From the NCBI GenBank assembly GCA_946480445.1, contig CAMLJN010000002.1, positions 329,426 to 393,425 of the forward strand: a stretch of DNA of 64,000 bases, read 5' to 3'. Of the stretch, positions 1-8,433 are shown piece by piece. This stretch comes from an uncultured Buttiauxella sp. (GTDB lineage: Bacteria > Pseudomonadota > Gammaproteobacteria > Enterobacterales > Enterobacteriaceae). The position numbers and the translations under genes are program-made. The notes under the pieces are model-generated. The model was not told where the DNA came from. It was given only the letters and a program-made list of their open reading frames with translations, and ran no database searches. The stretch's first letter is position 1. Each line of letters starts with the position of its first letter.

Positions 1-2
1 AG

Positions 3-860
3 AAGATATTTTATTGCTCCGGCAAAGTCGTCGTCATGGGCATGGGGAAATCCGGGCATATCGGGAAGAAAATGGCCGCGACCTTCGCCAGCACCGGTAC
101 GCCTGCGTTCTTTGTTCATCCTGGTGAAGCAAGCCACGGAGATTTGGGTATGGTTACCGCCCAGGACGTGGTGATTGCCATTTCAAACTCCGGCGAATCC
201 AACGAAATCCTCGCGCTGATCCCGGTCCTGAAACGACTTCAGGTTCCGCTTATCTGCATGACGAGCCGCCCTGAAAGCGCGATGGGCCGCGCGGCCGATA
301 TCCACCTGTGTATTAAGGTGCCGCAGGAAGCCTGCCCGCTGGGTCTGGCTCCTACGACCAGCACCACGGCTACTCTGGTGATGGGCGATGCGCTGGCCGT
401 GGCGCTGCTGAAAGCACGCGGCTTTACTCAGGAAGATTTTGCTCTCTCCCATCCCGGTGGCGCACTGGGACGTAAACTGTTATTGCGTGTGAACGATATA
501 ATGCACAGCGGCGATGATATCCCGCACGTCAGTAAAGAGGCCTCTTTGCGGGATGCTCTGCTGGAAATCACCCGCAAAAACATGGGCATGACGGTCATCT
601 GTGACGACCTGATGAAAATCGAAGGCATCTTTACCGACGGCGATTTACGCCGCGTCTTTGATATGGGCGTCGATTTGCACACCCTGAATATTGCCGATGT
701 GATGACACCCGGCGGGGTTCGCGTACGTCCAGGTACGCTGGCCGTCGATGCCCTGAACCTGATGCAATCCCGCCATATCACCTCAGTGCTGGTTGCCGAT
801 GGCGACCAGCTGCTCGGTGTGGTACATATGCACGATATGCTACGCGCAGGCGTGGTTTAA
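3..860 (+). CDS. kdsD: D-arabinose 5-phosphate isomerase KdsD (5' end missing)
   Basis: Converts D-ribulose 5-phosphate to D-arabinose 5-phosphate, the first step towards Kdo for lipopolysaccharide, in the cytoplasm. The frame is open to the left edge, so the gene starts outside the window; about 286 of the usual 328 codons are present. Visible are the SIS sugar-isomerase fold (MGMGKSGHIGKKMAATFAS, then the SNSGES phosphosugar-binding loop) and two C-terminal CBS repeats (around IMHSGDDIPHV and VMTPGGVRVRPG). The protein ends in LLRAGVV, as in the E. coli enzyme. kdsC follows 16 bases later, so both Kdo enzymes are probably co-transcribed. An internal ATG at 36 is not the real start because homology continues upstream of it. 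Confidence 0.97.
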   Translation, partial: KIFYCSGKVVVMGMGKSGHIGKKMAATFASTGTPAFFVHPGEASHGDLGMVTAQDVVIAISNSGESNEILALIPVLKRLQVPLICMTSRPESAMGRAADIHLCIKVPQEACPLGLAPTTSTTATLVMGDALAVALLKARGFTQEDFALSHPGGALGRKLLLRVNDIMHSGDDIPHVSKEASLRDALLEITRKNMGMTVICDDLMKIEGIFTDGDLRRVFDMGVDLHTLNIADVMTPGGVRVRPGTLAVDALNLMQSRHITSVLVADGDQLLGVVHMHDMLRAGVV

Positions 861-876
861 CAAAGGATTAGAATGA

Positions 877-1443
877 ATGAGTAACCCTGAAGCGTCGCTC
901 GACACCTGCTATGGGCCAGTGAGCGCGCGCGTGATGGAGCGGGCAGCCCGCGTGCGCCTGCTTATTCTGGATGTTGACGGCGTCATGTCTGATGGCCTGA
1001 TTTATATGGGCAACAGCGGCGAAGAGCTGAAAGCCTTTAACGTGCGCGACGGCTATGGCATTCGCTGCGCCCTGACTTCCGGCATTGAAGTCGCCATTAT
1101 CACCGGCCGCAAAGCAAAACTGCTGGTCGATCGCTGTGAGACATTAGGCATTTCCCATCTTTATCAAGGTCAGTCAGATAAGCTGCTGGCGTTTCGCGAT
1201 CTGTTGGATAAACTCGCCCTGACACCCGATCAAGTGGCCTATATTGGCGACGATCTTATCGACTGGCCGGTGATGGAAAAAGTCGGGTTAAGCGTGGCCG
1301 TGGCCGATGCGCACCCGTTGCTGACCCCGCGCGCGGATTATGTTACCCGCATTAACGGCGGGCGCGGCGCGGTCCGTGAAGTTTGCGATCTGTTATTATT
1401 GGCGCAGGGAAAGCTTGATGAGGCCAAAGGGCTATCCATATGA
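877..1443 (+). CDS. kdsC: 3-deoxy-D-manno-octulosonate 8-phosphate phosphatase KdsC
   Basis: Hydrolyses Kdo 8-phosphate to Kdo and phosphate, supplying the inner-core sugar of lipopolysaccharide. The 188-residue length matches the E. coli enzyme. It is a compact HAD-superfamily phosphatase without a cap: the DVDGVMSDG motif carries the nucleophile Asp32 and acid/base Asp34, ITGRK gives motif II, and GDDLIDWPVM is the metal-binding motif near the C-terminus. The last four bases overlap the start of lptC (ATGA type), which indicates translational coupling in the kdsDC-lptCAB operon. Confidence 0.97.
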   Translation: MSNPEASLDTCYGPVSARVMERAARVRLLILDVDGVMSDGLIYMGNSGEELKAFNVRDGYGIRCALTSGIEVAIITGRKAKLLVDRCETLGISHLYQGQSDKLLAFRDLLDKLALTPDQVAYIGDDLIDWPVMEKVGLSVAVADAHPLLTPRADYVTRINGGRGAVREVCDLLLLAQGKLDEAKGLSI

Positions 1444-2015
1444 GTAAAACAAGGCGTTGGGTTATTATTCTGCTTTCGCTGGTGGCGCTGGTGCTTATCG
1501 GCATTAATCTTGCCGATAAAGACATCGTCGCGCCGGTTAACGTCAATAATAACGAGCCAACCTATAAGAGCGAGCACTCCACAACGGTTGTTTACAACCC
1601 CGTAGGGGCGCTGAATTATCGTCTGGTGGCTGAGCACGTTGAATATTTCGCGGATACGGCCATTTCATGGTTCACCAACCCGGTGATGACGCAGTACGAT
1701 GAAAACAAAGTTGCCACCTGGTCATTACGGGCGGATCGCGCCAAACTGACTAATGACCGGATGCTTTATCTGTATGGCAATGTTGTTCTCACGGCTCTGA
1801 CGCCCGATTCGCAGTTACGCAAAATTACCACAGACAATGCGCAGGTTAACTTGATCACTCAGGATGTTGCCTCAGATGATTTAGTGACGCTGTACGGTAC
1901 CAGCTTTAACTCCAGCGGCCTGAAAATGCGTGGAAATTTACGCAGCAAAAACGCCGAGCTGATTGAAAAGGTTAGAACATCCTATGAAATCCAGAATAAA
2001 CAAACTCAGCCTTAA
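1440..2015 (+). CDS. lptC: LPS export ABC transporter periplasmic protein LptC
   Basis: Bitopic inner-membrane subunit of the LptB2FGC complex; it receives LPS from LptFG and passes it to LptA. One N-terminal membrane helix at about residues 7-25 (VIILLSLVALVLIGINL) is followed by a periplasmic beta-jellyroll domain. The length of 191 matches E. coli. The gene overlaps kdsC by four bases, and its 3' end overlaps the lptA start by 32 bases, so the three genes are tightly coupled. Confidence 0.97.
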   Translation: MSKTRRWVIILLSLVALVLIGINLADKDIVAPVNVNNNEPTYKSEHSTTVVYNPVGALNYRLVAEHVEYFADTAISWFTNPVMTQYDENKVATWSLRADRAKLTNDRMLYLYGNVVLTALTPDSQLRKITTDNAQVNLITQDVASDDLVTLYGTSFNSSGLKMRGNLRSKNAELIEKVRTSYEIQNKQTQP

Positions 2016-2535
2016 TCTCGTCCTGACCAGCACGCTTCTGGCCGCCAGCTTTTCGGCCTTTGCACTGACCGGGGATACCGAGAAACCTATTCATATCGAA
2101 TCAGATCAGCAGTCGCTGGATATGCAGGGCAACGTCGTAACCTTCACCGGCAACGTGGTGGTGACCCAGGGCAGCATCAAGATCAACGCCGATAAAGTCG
2201 TGGTGACTCGTCCGGGTGGCGAACAAGGCAAAGAGGTCATCGACGGCTTCGGTAAACCGGCCACGTTCTACCAGATGCAGGACAGCGGGAAACCGGTAAA
2301 AGGCCACGCCTCTAAAATGCACTATGAACTGCAAAATGATTTTGTGGTGCTGACCGGCGATGCGTTCCTGGAACAGCTCGACAGCAACATCAAAGGCGAC
2401 AAGATCACCTATCTGGTTAAAGAGCAAAAAATGCAGGCCTTCAGCGACAAAGGCAAGCGCGTGACCACGATTCTGGTGCCGTCACAATTGCAGAAAAAAG
2501 ATGGCCAGGCGCCGGCCGCTAAAAAGAGTAACTAA
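1984..2535 (+). CDS. lptA: LPS transport periplasmic bridge protein LptA
   Basis: Periplasmic protein that forms the beta-jellyroll bridge carrying LPS from LptC to LptD/E. The longest frame begins at 1963, but the start was set at 1984 (MKSRINKLSLN): it gives 183 residues against 185 in E. coli and puts the signal peptide at the N-terminus, with cleavage after about residue 27 (SFSAFA). The mature domain contains conserved LptA sequence such as IHIESDQQSLDMQGN. The Lys/Asn-rich tail (AAKKSN) is typical. The gene overlaps the end of lptC; lptB starts 6 bases after its stop. Confidence 0.96.
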   Translation: MKSRINKLSLNLVLTSTLLAASFSAFALTGDTEKPIHIESDQQSLDMQGNVVTFTGNVVVTQGSIKINADKVVVTRPGGEQGKEVIDGFGKPATFYQMQDSGKPVKGHASKMHYELQNDFVVLTGDAFLEQLDSNIKGDKITYLVKEQKMQAFSDKGKRVTTILVPSQLQKKDGQAPAAKKSN

Positions 2536-2541
2536 TTCGTT

Positions 2542-3267
2542 ATGGCAACTTTAATCGCGAAAAACCTCGCCAAGGCCTATAAGGGCCGCCGCGTGGTGGA
2601 AGACGTGAGTCTGACCGTTAAATCCGGCGAAATTGTCGGTCTGCTCGGGCCAAACGGCGCGGGGAAAACAACGACTTTTTACATGGTCGTAGGCATAGTA
2701 CCGCGTGATGCGGGCAGCATCGTCATTGATGATGAAGATATCAGTATGCTGCCGCTGCACGCACGCGCGCGCCGTGGTATCGGCTATCTGCCGCAGGAAG
2801 CCTCGATTTTCCGCCGTCTGAGCGTGTTCGATAACCTGATGGCCGTGCTGCAAATCCGTGATGACCTTACCGCCGAGCAACGTGACGATCGCGCCAATGA
2901 GCTGATGGAAGAGTTCCACATCGAGCATCTGCGTAACAGCCTGGGGCAGTCGCTGTCCGGCGGGGAACGCCGCCGTGTGGAAATTGCCCGCGCGCTGGCC
3001 GCCAATCCAAAATTTATTCTGCTGGATGAACCTTTTGCTGGCGTTGACCCCATTTCCGTTATCGACATCAAGCGTATCATCGAGCATTTACGCGACAGCG
3101 GGCTTGGGGTGCTGATTACTGACCATAACGTACGCGAAACGCTGGCCGTCTGTGAACGCGCCTACATCGTGAGCCAGGGGCACCTCATCGCCCACGGCAC
3201 GCCGGGGGAAATCCTGGAAGATGAACATGTTAAGCGCGTCTATCTGGGCGAAGAGTTCAGACTCTGA
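2542..3267 (+). CDS. lptB: LPS export ABC transporter ATPase LptB
   Basis: Cytoplasmic ATPase that powers LPS extraction from the inner membrane through LptFG. All ABC motifs are present in 241 residues: Walker A GPNGAGKT at 36-43, Q-loop near YLPQEASIF, signature LSGGERRR, Walker [14 protein letters not shown] and the switch histidine in ITDHNVRE. lptF and lptG are not in this window; in related genomes they lie elsewhere. This is the last lpt gene before rpoN, and the 48-base gap may allow separate rpoN expression. Confidence 0.98.
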   Translation: MATLIAKNLAKAYKGRRVVEDVSLTVKSGEIVGLLGPNGAGKTTTFYMVVGIVPRDAGSIVIDDEDISMLPLHARARRGIGYLPQEASIFRRLSVFDNLMAVLQIRDDLTAEQRDDRANELMEEFHIEHLRNSLGQSLSGGERRRVEIARALAANPKFILLDEPFAGVDPISVIDIKRIIEHLRDSGLGVLITDHNVRETLAVCERAYIVSQGHLIAHGTPGEILEDEHVKRVYLGEEFRL

Positions 3268-3315
3268 TAGGGTAGGAAGCATCGACCGGTCTACGTGGGG
3301 ACGCTCTCTCTGAAT

Positions 3316-4749
3316 ATGAAGCAAGGTTTGCAATTACGGCTTAGCCAACAACTTGCTATGACGCCGCAGCTACAGCAGGCCATCCGCCTGTTGCAGCTCT
3401 CGACGCTGGAGCTACAGCAGGAACTTCAGCAGGCGCTGGAGAATAACCCGCTGCTTGAGCAAACCGACCCGCATGAAGAGATCGACACTCAGGAAACTCG
3501 CGAAGACGAAGCGCTGGACACCCGTGAAGCGCTTGAACAAAAAGAGATGCCTGACGAACTCCCGCTGGATACGAGCTGGGATGAAATCTATACCGCAGGC
3601 ACCCCTTCCGGCACAGGTTCAGACTACATTGACGATGAGCTGCCGGTTTACCAGGGCGAAACCACCCAGTCGCTGCAGGATTACCTGATGTGGCAGGTGG
3701 ATCTGACGCCCTTTACCGATACCGATACCGCCATTGCCACCTCCATTGTGGACGCCGTTGATGAAACGGGTTATCTGACCGTCACGCTGGAAGAAATTCT
3801 CGAAAGCATGGGCAATGACGATGTCAGCCTTGAAGAAGTGGAGGCGGTGCTCAAGCGCATTCAGCGTTTTGATCCGGTCGGCGTGGCCGCGCGCGATCTG
3901 CGTGACTGCCTGCTCATTCAGCTTTCCCAGTATGACAAAGAAACCCCCTGGCTGAACGAAGCCCGTCTGATTGTCAGCGAACATCTGGATCTACTCGCCA
4001 ATCACGATTTCCGTAGTCTGATGCGCGTCACCCGCCTTAAAGAAGACGTTCTCAAAGAGGCGATGTGCCTGATCCAGTCGCTGGACCCACGCCCGGGGCA
4101 GTCCATTCAAACCGGTGAACCAGAGTATGTGATCCCCGATGTGCTGGTACGTAAAGCCCAGGGACATTGGACCGTAGAGCTCAATTCGGATAGCATTCCA
4201 CGCCTGAAAATAAATCAGCAGTACGCCGCGCTGGGAAGCAGCAGCAGAAACGACAGCGATTCGCAGTATATTCGTAGCAATCTGCAGGAGGCGAAGTGGC
4301 TTATCAAAAGTCTGGAAAGCCGCAACGATACGCTGCTGCGCGTCAGCCGCCGCATCGTTGAACAGCAGCAAGGTTTTTTTGAGCACGGCGAAGAACACAT
4401 GAAGCCGATGGTGCTGGCGGATATCGCGCAGGCCGTGGAGATGCATGAATCCACAATCTCGCGCGTGACCACGCAGAAGTATTTGCACAGCCCGCGCGGC
4501 ATTTTTGAACTGAAGTATTTCTTCTCAAGCCATGTGAATACCGAGGGCGGCGGCGAAGCCTCGTCTACGGCGATACGTGCGCTGGTGAAGAAGTTAATTG
4601 CTGCGGAAAACCCCGTGAAGCCGCTGAGCGACAGCAAGTTAACAACAATGCTGTCCGAACAGGGTATTATGGTGGCACGCCGCACGGTTGCGAAGTACCG
4701 AGAGTCTTTATCCATACCACCGTCAAATCAGCGTAAACAGCTGATGTGA
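3316..4749 (+). CDS. rpoN: RNA polymerase sigma-54 factor RpoN
   Basis: Alternative sigma factor for -24/-12 promoters, needing AAA+ activators; controls nitrogen assimilation and other regulons. The longest frame starts with a GTG at 3295, but the start at 3316 ([20 protein letters not shown]) gives exactly 477 residues as in E. coli. Region I is the Gln-rich N-terminus that contacts activators, region II is the acidic linker (about residues 50-110), and the C-terminal HTH is followed by the RpoN box [12 protein letters not shown] that reads the -24 element. The downstream genes hpf, ptsN, rapZ and npr form its conserved operon. Confidence 0.98.
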   Translation: MKQGLQLRLSQQLAMTPQLQQAIRLLQLSTLELQQELQQALENNPLLEQTDPHEEIDTQETREDEALDTREALEQKEMPDELPLDTSWDEIYTAGTPSGTGSDYIDDELPVYQGETTQSLQDYLMWQVDLTPFTDTDTAIATSIVDAVDETGYLTVTLEEILESMGNDDVSLEEVEAVLKRIQRFDPVGVAARDLRDCLLIQLSQYDKETPWLNEARLIVSEHLDLLANHDFRSLMRVTRLKEDVLKEAMCLIQSLDPRPGQSIQTGEPEYVIPDVLVRKAQGHWTVELNSDSIPRLKINQQYAALGSSSRNDSDSQYIRSNLQEAKWLIKSLESRNDTLLRVSRRIVEQQQGFFEHGEEHMKPMVLADIAQAVEMHESTISRVTTQKYLHSPRGIFELKYFFSSHVNTEGGGEASSTAIRALVKKLIAAENPVKPLSDSKLTTMLSEQGIMVARRTVAKYRESLSIPPSNQRKQLM

Positions 4750-4771
4750 CTTAACTGATAAGGAAGACACT

Positions 4772-5059
4772 ATGCAGCTCAACATTACCGGACAAAACGT
4801 CGAGATCACGGACGCCCTACGCGATTTTGTGAACGCGAAATTTGCCAAACTGGAGCAGTACTTCGAACGCATTAATCAGGTCTATATTGTGTTAAAAGTG
4901 GAGAAAGTCACCCACCTTGCCGATGCTACGCTGCACGTAAACGGGGGTGAGTTACATGCCAGTGCCGAAGGCCAGGACATGTACGCAGCCATTGACGGCC
5001 TCATTGATAAACTGGCTCGTCAGTTAACCAAACATAAAGATAAACTAAAACAACATTGA
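4772..5059 (+). CDS. hpf: Ribosome hibernation promoting factor Hpf (short form)
   Basis: Binds the 30S subunit near the decoding centre in stationary phase and, with RMF, promotes 100S dimers. At 95 residues it is the short gamma-proteobacterial form, lacking the C-terminal dimerisation domain of long HPFs. The fold begins MQLNITGQNVEITDALRDFV and ends in a Lys-rich helix (KHKDKLKQH). It lies 22 bases after rpoN, with an AGGAAG ribosome-binding site just before the ATG. Confidence 0.97.
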   Translation: MQLNITGQNVEITDALRDFVNAKFAKLEQYFERINQVYIVLKVEKVTHLADATLHVNGGELHASAEGQDMYAAIDGLIDKLARQLTKHKDKLKQH

Positions 5060-5086
5060 TAGTCCGAGTATCTGTTAACGCCTCGA

Positions 5087-5115
5087 CGGCTCGTTGTCCC
5101 AAGGTCAACGGGCCG
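5087..5115 (+). other. Intercistronic hairpin between hpf and ptsN
   Basis: A 10-bp stem (positions 5087-5096 pairing with 5106-5115, one G-U pair) closes a 9-base loop in the transcript. No U-run follows, so it is unlikely to be an intrinsic terminator. A role in RNA processing or differential stability of the rpoN operon is inference. Confidence 0.45.
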
Positions 5116-5144
5116 TTAGCATAACAGGGTGCTTAGGTGAACTT

Positions 5145-5636
5145 ATGATGAACAACGATTCCGTTCTACAGCTTAGTAATGTCCTTAACCAGGAATGTAC
5201 CCGCACTGGTGTCCATTGCCAGAGCAAAAAACGCGCTCTGGAAATCATCAGCGAACTGGCCGCTAAACAGCTCGGCCTGCCACCGCAAGTCGTGTTTGAA
5301 GCGGTACTGACGCGCGAGCGTATGGGAAGTACCGGCATTGGTAATGGCATTGCCATTCCACACGGTAAGCTTGAAGAAGACACGCTACGCGCCGTGGGGG
5401 TCTTTATTCAGCTGGAAACCCCTATCGCTTTCGATGCCATTGATAACCAGCCTGTCGACCTGCTGTTTGCCCTGCTGGTGCCTGCCGATCAGACCAAAAC
5501 ACATTTGCACACTCTGTCACTGGTGGCAAAACGCCTGGCGGACAAAACCATTTGCCGCCGCCTGCGGGCAGCGCAAAGCGATGAAGAGCTCTATCAGATC
5601 ATTACCGATACTGAAACCGGTAGTGAAAGTGAATAA
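5145..5636 (+). CDS. ptsN: PTS nitrogen regulatory IIA protein PtsN (EIIA-Ntr)
   Basis: Terminal phospho-acceptor of the regulatory PTS-Ntr chain (PtsP, NPr, PtsN); its unphosphorylated form controls potassium transport and sensor kinases in E. coli. The start at 5145 ([11 protein letters not shown]) gives 163 residues, the E. coli length, whereas the longest frame adds 17 unrelated residues. The phosphorylated histidine is His73 in the motif NGIAIPHGK. An AGGTGA ribosome-binding site lies just upstream. npr, its partner, is two genes downstream. Confidence 0.97.
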   Translation: MMNNDSVLQLSNVLNQECTRTGVHCQSKKRALEIISELAAKQLGLPPQVVFEAVLTRERMGSTGIGNGIAIPHGKLEEDTLRAVGVFIQLETPIAFDAIDNQPVDLLFALLVPADQTKTHLHTLSLVAKRLADKTICRRLRAAQSDEELYQIITDTETGSESE

Positions 5637-5641
5637 TCTTG

Positions 5642-5664
5642 CCGTGGCAGCAGCCCTGCCACGG
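5642..5664 (+). other. Intercistronic hairpin between ptsN and rapZ
   Basis: A perfect 9-bp GC-rich stem (5642-5650 with 5656-5664) with a 5-base loop starts 5 bases after the ptsN stop. There is no following T-run, so read-through into rapZ is expected. It could act as an RNA stability or processing element; this is not shown by the sequence. Confidence 0.5.
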
Positions 5665-5689
5665 TTCGATCAGTCGGGGGAATGATTAC

Positions 5690-6544
5690 ATGGTGCTGAT
5701 GATAGTCAGCGGCCGCTCTGGTTCAGGGAAGTCTGTAGCCTTGCGTGCACTGGAAGATATGGGGGTTTACTGTGTCGATAACCTGCCAGTCGTCTTGCTA
5801 CCGGAACTGGCGAAAACCCTTGCGGAACGCAATATATCCGCAGCGGTGAGCATTGACGTACGTAACATGCCGGAAAACCCGGAGATTTTTGAGCAGGCGA
5901 TGACCAACCTGCCGGAGGCATTCTCCCCGCAGCTGCTGTTCCTCGATGCCGACCGTAACACGCTTATCCGCCGTTACAGCGACACACGACGCCTGCATCC
6001 GCTGTCGAGCAAGAATCTGTCGCTGGAAAGCGCCATTGACGAAGAAAGCGATTTGCTTGAGCCGCTGAAGTCCCGTGCGGATCTGATCATCGACACCTCG
6101 GAAATGTCCGTCCACGAGCTGGCAGAAATGCTGCGGACGCGCCTGCTGGGCAAACGCGAGCGTGAACTGACGATGGTGTTTGAGTCCTTTGGCTTCAAGC
6201 ACGGCATTCCAATAGATGCCGATTACGTATTTGACGTTCGTTTCCTGCCGAACCCGCACTGGGATCCAAAGCTGCGTCCGATGACCGGCCTGGATCGTCC
6301 CGTAGCCGCGTTCCTCGACAGACACACAGAAGTTCACAATTTTATCTACCAGACCCGCAGCTATCTTGAGCTATGGTTACCGATGCTGGAAACCAATAAC
6401 CGTAGCTACCTGACCGTGGCCATTGGCTGTACGGGCGGTAAGCACCGTTCGGTTTATATCGCCGAGCAGCTGGCCGACTACTTCCGCTCTCGCGGTAAGA
6501 ACGTTCAGTCCCGTCACCGCACGCTGGAAAAACGTAAAACATGA
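5690..6544 (+). CDS. rapZ: RNase adaptor protein RapZ
   Basis: Binds the sRNA GlmZ and delivers it to RNase E, linking glucosamine 6-phosphate levels to GlmS synthesis. The start at 5690 ([15 protein letters not shown]) gives the E. coli length of 284; the longer frame from 5639 runs through the intercistronic hairpin and is rejected. The N-terminal P-loop domain shows Walker A GRSGSGKS at about 8-15. The C-terminal glucosamine 6-phosphate/RNA-binding domain contains [17 protein letters not shown] and a basic tail (HRTLEKRKT). It overlaps npr by four bases. Confidence 0.97.
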   Translation: MVLMIVSGRSGSGKSVALRALEDMGVYCVDNLPVVLLPELAKTLAERNISAAVSIDVRNMPENPEIFEQAMTNLPEAFSPQLLFLDADRNTLIRRYSDTRRLHPLSSKNLSLESAIDEESDLLEPLKSRADLIIDTSEMSVHELAEMLRTRLLGKRERELTMVFESFGFKHGIPIDADYVFDVRFLPNPHWDPKLRPMTGLDRPVAAFLDRHTEVHNFIYQTRSYLELWLPMLETNNRSYLTVAIGCTGGKHRSVYIAEQLADYFRSRGKNVQSRHRTLEKRKT

Positions 6545-6813
6545 CCGTAAAACATACCGTTGAGATCACCAATAAGCTGGGCATGCATGCGCGCCCGGCC
6601 ATGAAACTGTTTGAGCTGGTGCAAAGCTTTAATGCAGAAGTGATGCTACGGAATGAAGCGGGCACCGAGGCGGAAGCCAGCAGCGTAATCGCGCTGTTGA
6701 TGCTGGATTCCGCCAAGGGCGGGCAAATCGAGATTGAAGTCACCGGCCCGCAGGAAGAGCAGGCGCTGGCAGCCGTAATTGCACTGTTCAACGCCGGGTT
6801 TGACGAAGACTAG
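6541..6813 (+). CDS. npr: Phosphocarrier protein NPr
   Basis: HPr-like carrier that transfers phosphate from PtsP to PtsN in the nitrogen PTS. It is 90 residues long; the active histidine is His16 in KLGMHARPA, and the regulatory-serine region reads [19 protein letters not shown]. It overlaps the rapZ stop by four bases and ends the rpoN operon. The next gene, mtgA, converges and ends two bases after the npr stop, with no obvious hairpin terminator between them. Confidence 0.97.
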   Translation: MTVKHTVEITNKLGMHARPAMKLFELVQSFNAEVMLRNEAGTEAEASSVIALLMLDSAKGGQIEIEVTGPQEEQALAAVIALFNAGFDED

Positions 6814-6814
6814 C

Positions 6815-7543
6815 TCACTTTAAATCATGCTGCGCGAGGAAGGACTCGCCCCCCAGCTGGCGCATCTGCCGCAGAATCCATTGCTGACGCTGGCGCACAT
6901 AGCCTGAAGGCGCCCCCGCTTTAAAGCGAATGGGATTAGGGAGCACGGCGGCGAGCAAAGCGGCCTCAGAGGCTGACAGGCGACTTGCAGGTTTACGGAA
7001 ATAACGCTGCGCCGCGGCTTCCACACCAAAGGTGCCTTCCCCAAACTCCGCGATATTCAGATATACCGTCAGAATACGACGCTTTGTCCACACCGCTTCC
7101 ATCCCAACCGTTAAGCCTGCTTCCAGCCCCTTGCGTACCCAGCTGCGGCCGTCCCACAAAAACAGGTTTTTAGCGGTCTGCTGCGAAAGCGTGGACGCCC
7201 CGCGAATGCGAGTTTCATTGCGCCCGTTATGGGAAATCGCTTTTTCAATCGAGGCCATATCAAACCCCCAGTGGTCGGGGAATTTTTGATCTTCTGCGGC
7301 CATCACCGCAAGCGGCATCCAGGAAGAAATCTCATCCATGCTCACCCAGTCCGAATGGGCCACATAGCCAAAATTCCCCGTCAGCCAGGCGCTGATTTGT
7401 CGCTCGGCCATCACCGCCGAAAACGGAACGGGCAGAAAGCTAAAGAGAAGAATGCCTGCAATCCACAGCCCGGCTATCGCCAGCCCAACGCGTAAAAACC
7501 AGCGCCTGATGAATCGCCAGGGCGCGAAACGCCCTTTCTTCAT
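6815..7543 (-). CDS. mtgA: Monofunctional biosynthetic peptidoglycan transglycosylase MtgA
   Basis: Polymerises lipid II into glycan strands at the periplasmic face of the inner membrane. The protein has 242 residues, as in E. coli, with one N-terminal membrane anchor at about 17-39 and a GT51 domain. The catalytic glutamate lies in [14 protein letters not shown], and further GT51 motifs are [14 protein letters not shown] and [15 protein letters not shown]. No transpeptidase domain is attached. The start overlaps the elbB stop by four bases, so the pair is co-transcribed. Confidence 0.97.
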   Translation of the reverse strand: MKKGRFAPWRFIRRWFLRVGLAIAGLWIAGILLFSFLPVPFSAVMAERQISAWLTGNFGYVAHSDWVSMDEISSWMPLAVMAAEDQKFPDHWGFDMASIEKAISHNGRNETRIRGASTLSQQTAKNLFLWDGRSWVRKGLEAGLTVGMEAVWTKRRILTVYLNIAEFGEGTFGVEAAAQRYFRKPASRLSASEAALLAAVLPNPIRFKAGAPSGYVRQRQQWILRQMRQLGGESFLAQHDLK

Positions 7544-8193
7544 GCGCTGAGATCCAGCACGCGAGCCACCAGTTTCTCGATGCCTGCCGCCGCCTCATCA
7601 ATGCGGGTTGCCAGCATATAGGCTGGGGTGGTGACCACTTTATGATCTTCATCGACCACAATGTCCTCCACCGGGCAGGGAATATGCTCCGCCCCCATCT
7701 CCTCCAGCATTTCCGCCAGATCGATGTCCGTGCCGATGGTCAGACGCACCGGCATAGGGAGGATTTTTGGCAACATGGCTGGTGCGATGCACATAAAGCC
7801 CAGCGGCTTGCCCTGCTCGTGAAGCTCACGCGTTAAACGACGCAGCTCGCCGTCAACCTGGCAGGCAATGCCCGTCGCGGCAAAATCGCTGAGATTTTTA
7901 GCTGCGCCGAACCCGCCGGGAACAATCAGCGCATCCAGCTCAGCGGCACGGGCTTCGGCCAAAGGTGTTATCACCCCGCGGGTGATTCGTGCGGCCTCCA
8001 CAAGGATATTTCGTGTCTCGCTGGCCTGCTCATTGCTGAGATGATTGATAACTTCTGCTTGAGTTTTATCGGGCGCAAAACAGACGGCCTCCGCTCCCGC
8101 GCGGGCCAGCGCCAGAAGGGTAATGACCGCCTCATGGATTTCGCTGCCATCGTAGACGCCACAACCGCTGAGCACCACTCCAACTTTCTTCAT
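7540..8193 (-). CDS. elbB: Glyoxalase-type DJ-1/PfpI family protein ElbB
   Basis: Member of the DJ-1/PfpI class I glutamine amidotransferase-like family; the E. coli homologue shows weak glyoxalase III activity in the literature. The start at 8193 ([16 protein letters not shown]) gives 217 residues, the E. coli length, and has an AGGA ribosome-binding site upstream; the longer frame adds seven residues. The nucleophile elbow is [10 protein letters not shown], and the glycine loop [13 protein letters not shown] is conserved. It is upstream of and coupled to mtgA. The promoter region is shared back to back with arcZ. Confidence 0.95.
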   Translation of the reverse strand: MKKVGVVLSGCGVYDGSEIHEAVITLLALARAGAEAVCFAPDKTQAEVINHLSNEQASETRNILVEAARITRGVITPLAEARAAELDALIVPGGFGAAKNLSDFAATGIACQVDGELRRLTRELHEQGKPLGFMCIAPAMLPKILPMPVRLTIGTDIDLAEMLEEMGAEHIPCPVEDIVVDEDHKVVTTPAYMLATRIDEAAAGIEKLVARVLDLSA

Positions 8194-8310
8194 AAGGTCT
8201 ATCCTTTTCATCATGCGACCCCCTTATCGGGCAGAATAATTTGGCCGCTATGGTTCACACATTTTACTGAATCAAGTAACAAAGCTGATAAGATTTGCTA
8301 TCTTATTGCC

Positions 8311-8433
8311 TGAGCAACCCGCGATTTGCAGGTTGTGCCGCCTGATGACAACCAATAACTCCCCGGTGCAACCTAAGCTTCCCTGGTGTTGGCGCAGTCT
8401 TCGCGCACCCCGGTTTATCCGGGGTCATTTTTT
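8311..8433 (+). ncRNA. arcZ: Hfq-dependent small RNA ArcZ
   Basis: Located between elbB and arcB on the strand opposite to both, the position of ArcZ (SraH/RyhA) in E. coli. The 3' half matches the E. coli ArcZ sequence as I remember it, including the seed CCCTGGTGTTGGCGCAGT and TTCGCGCACCCCGG. A terminator hairpin (ACCCCGG, loop TTTAT, CCGGGGT) and T6 at 8428-8433 follow. The 5' half is diverged, as expected, because the stable processed species is the 3' part. The 5' end is estimated from a TATCTT-like -10 near 8300. In E. coli ArcZ activates rpoS and represses arcB and motility genes. Its terminator overlaps the last codons of arcB. Confidence 0.9.

Noticed and set aside
3295..3315. GTG start of rpoN seven codons upstream
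   Set aside because: The internal ATG at 3316 gives the exact family length and N-terminus; the upstream residues do not match RpoN.
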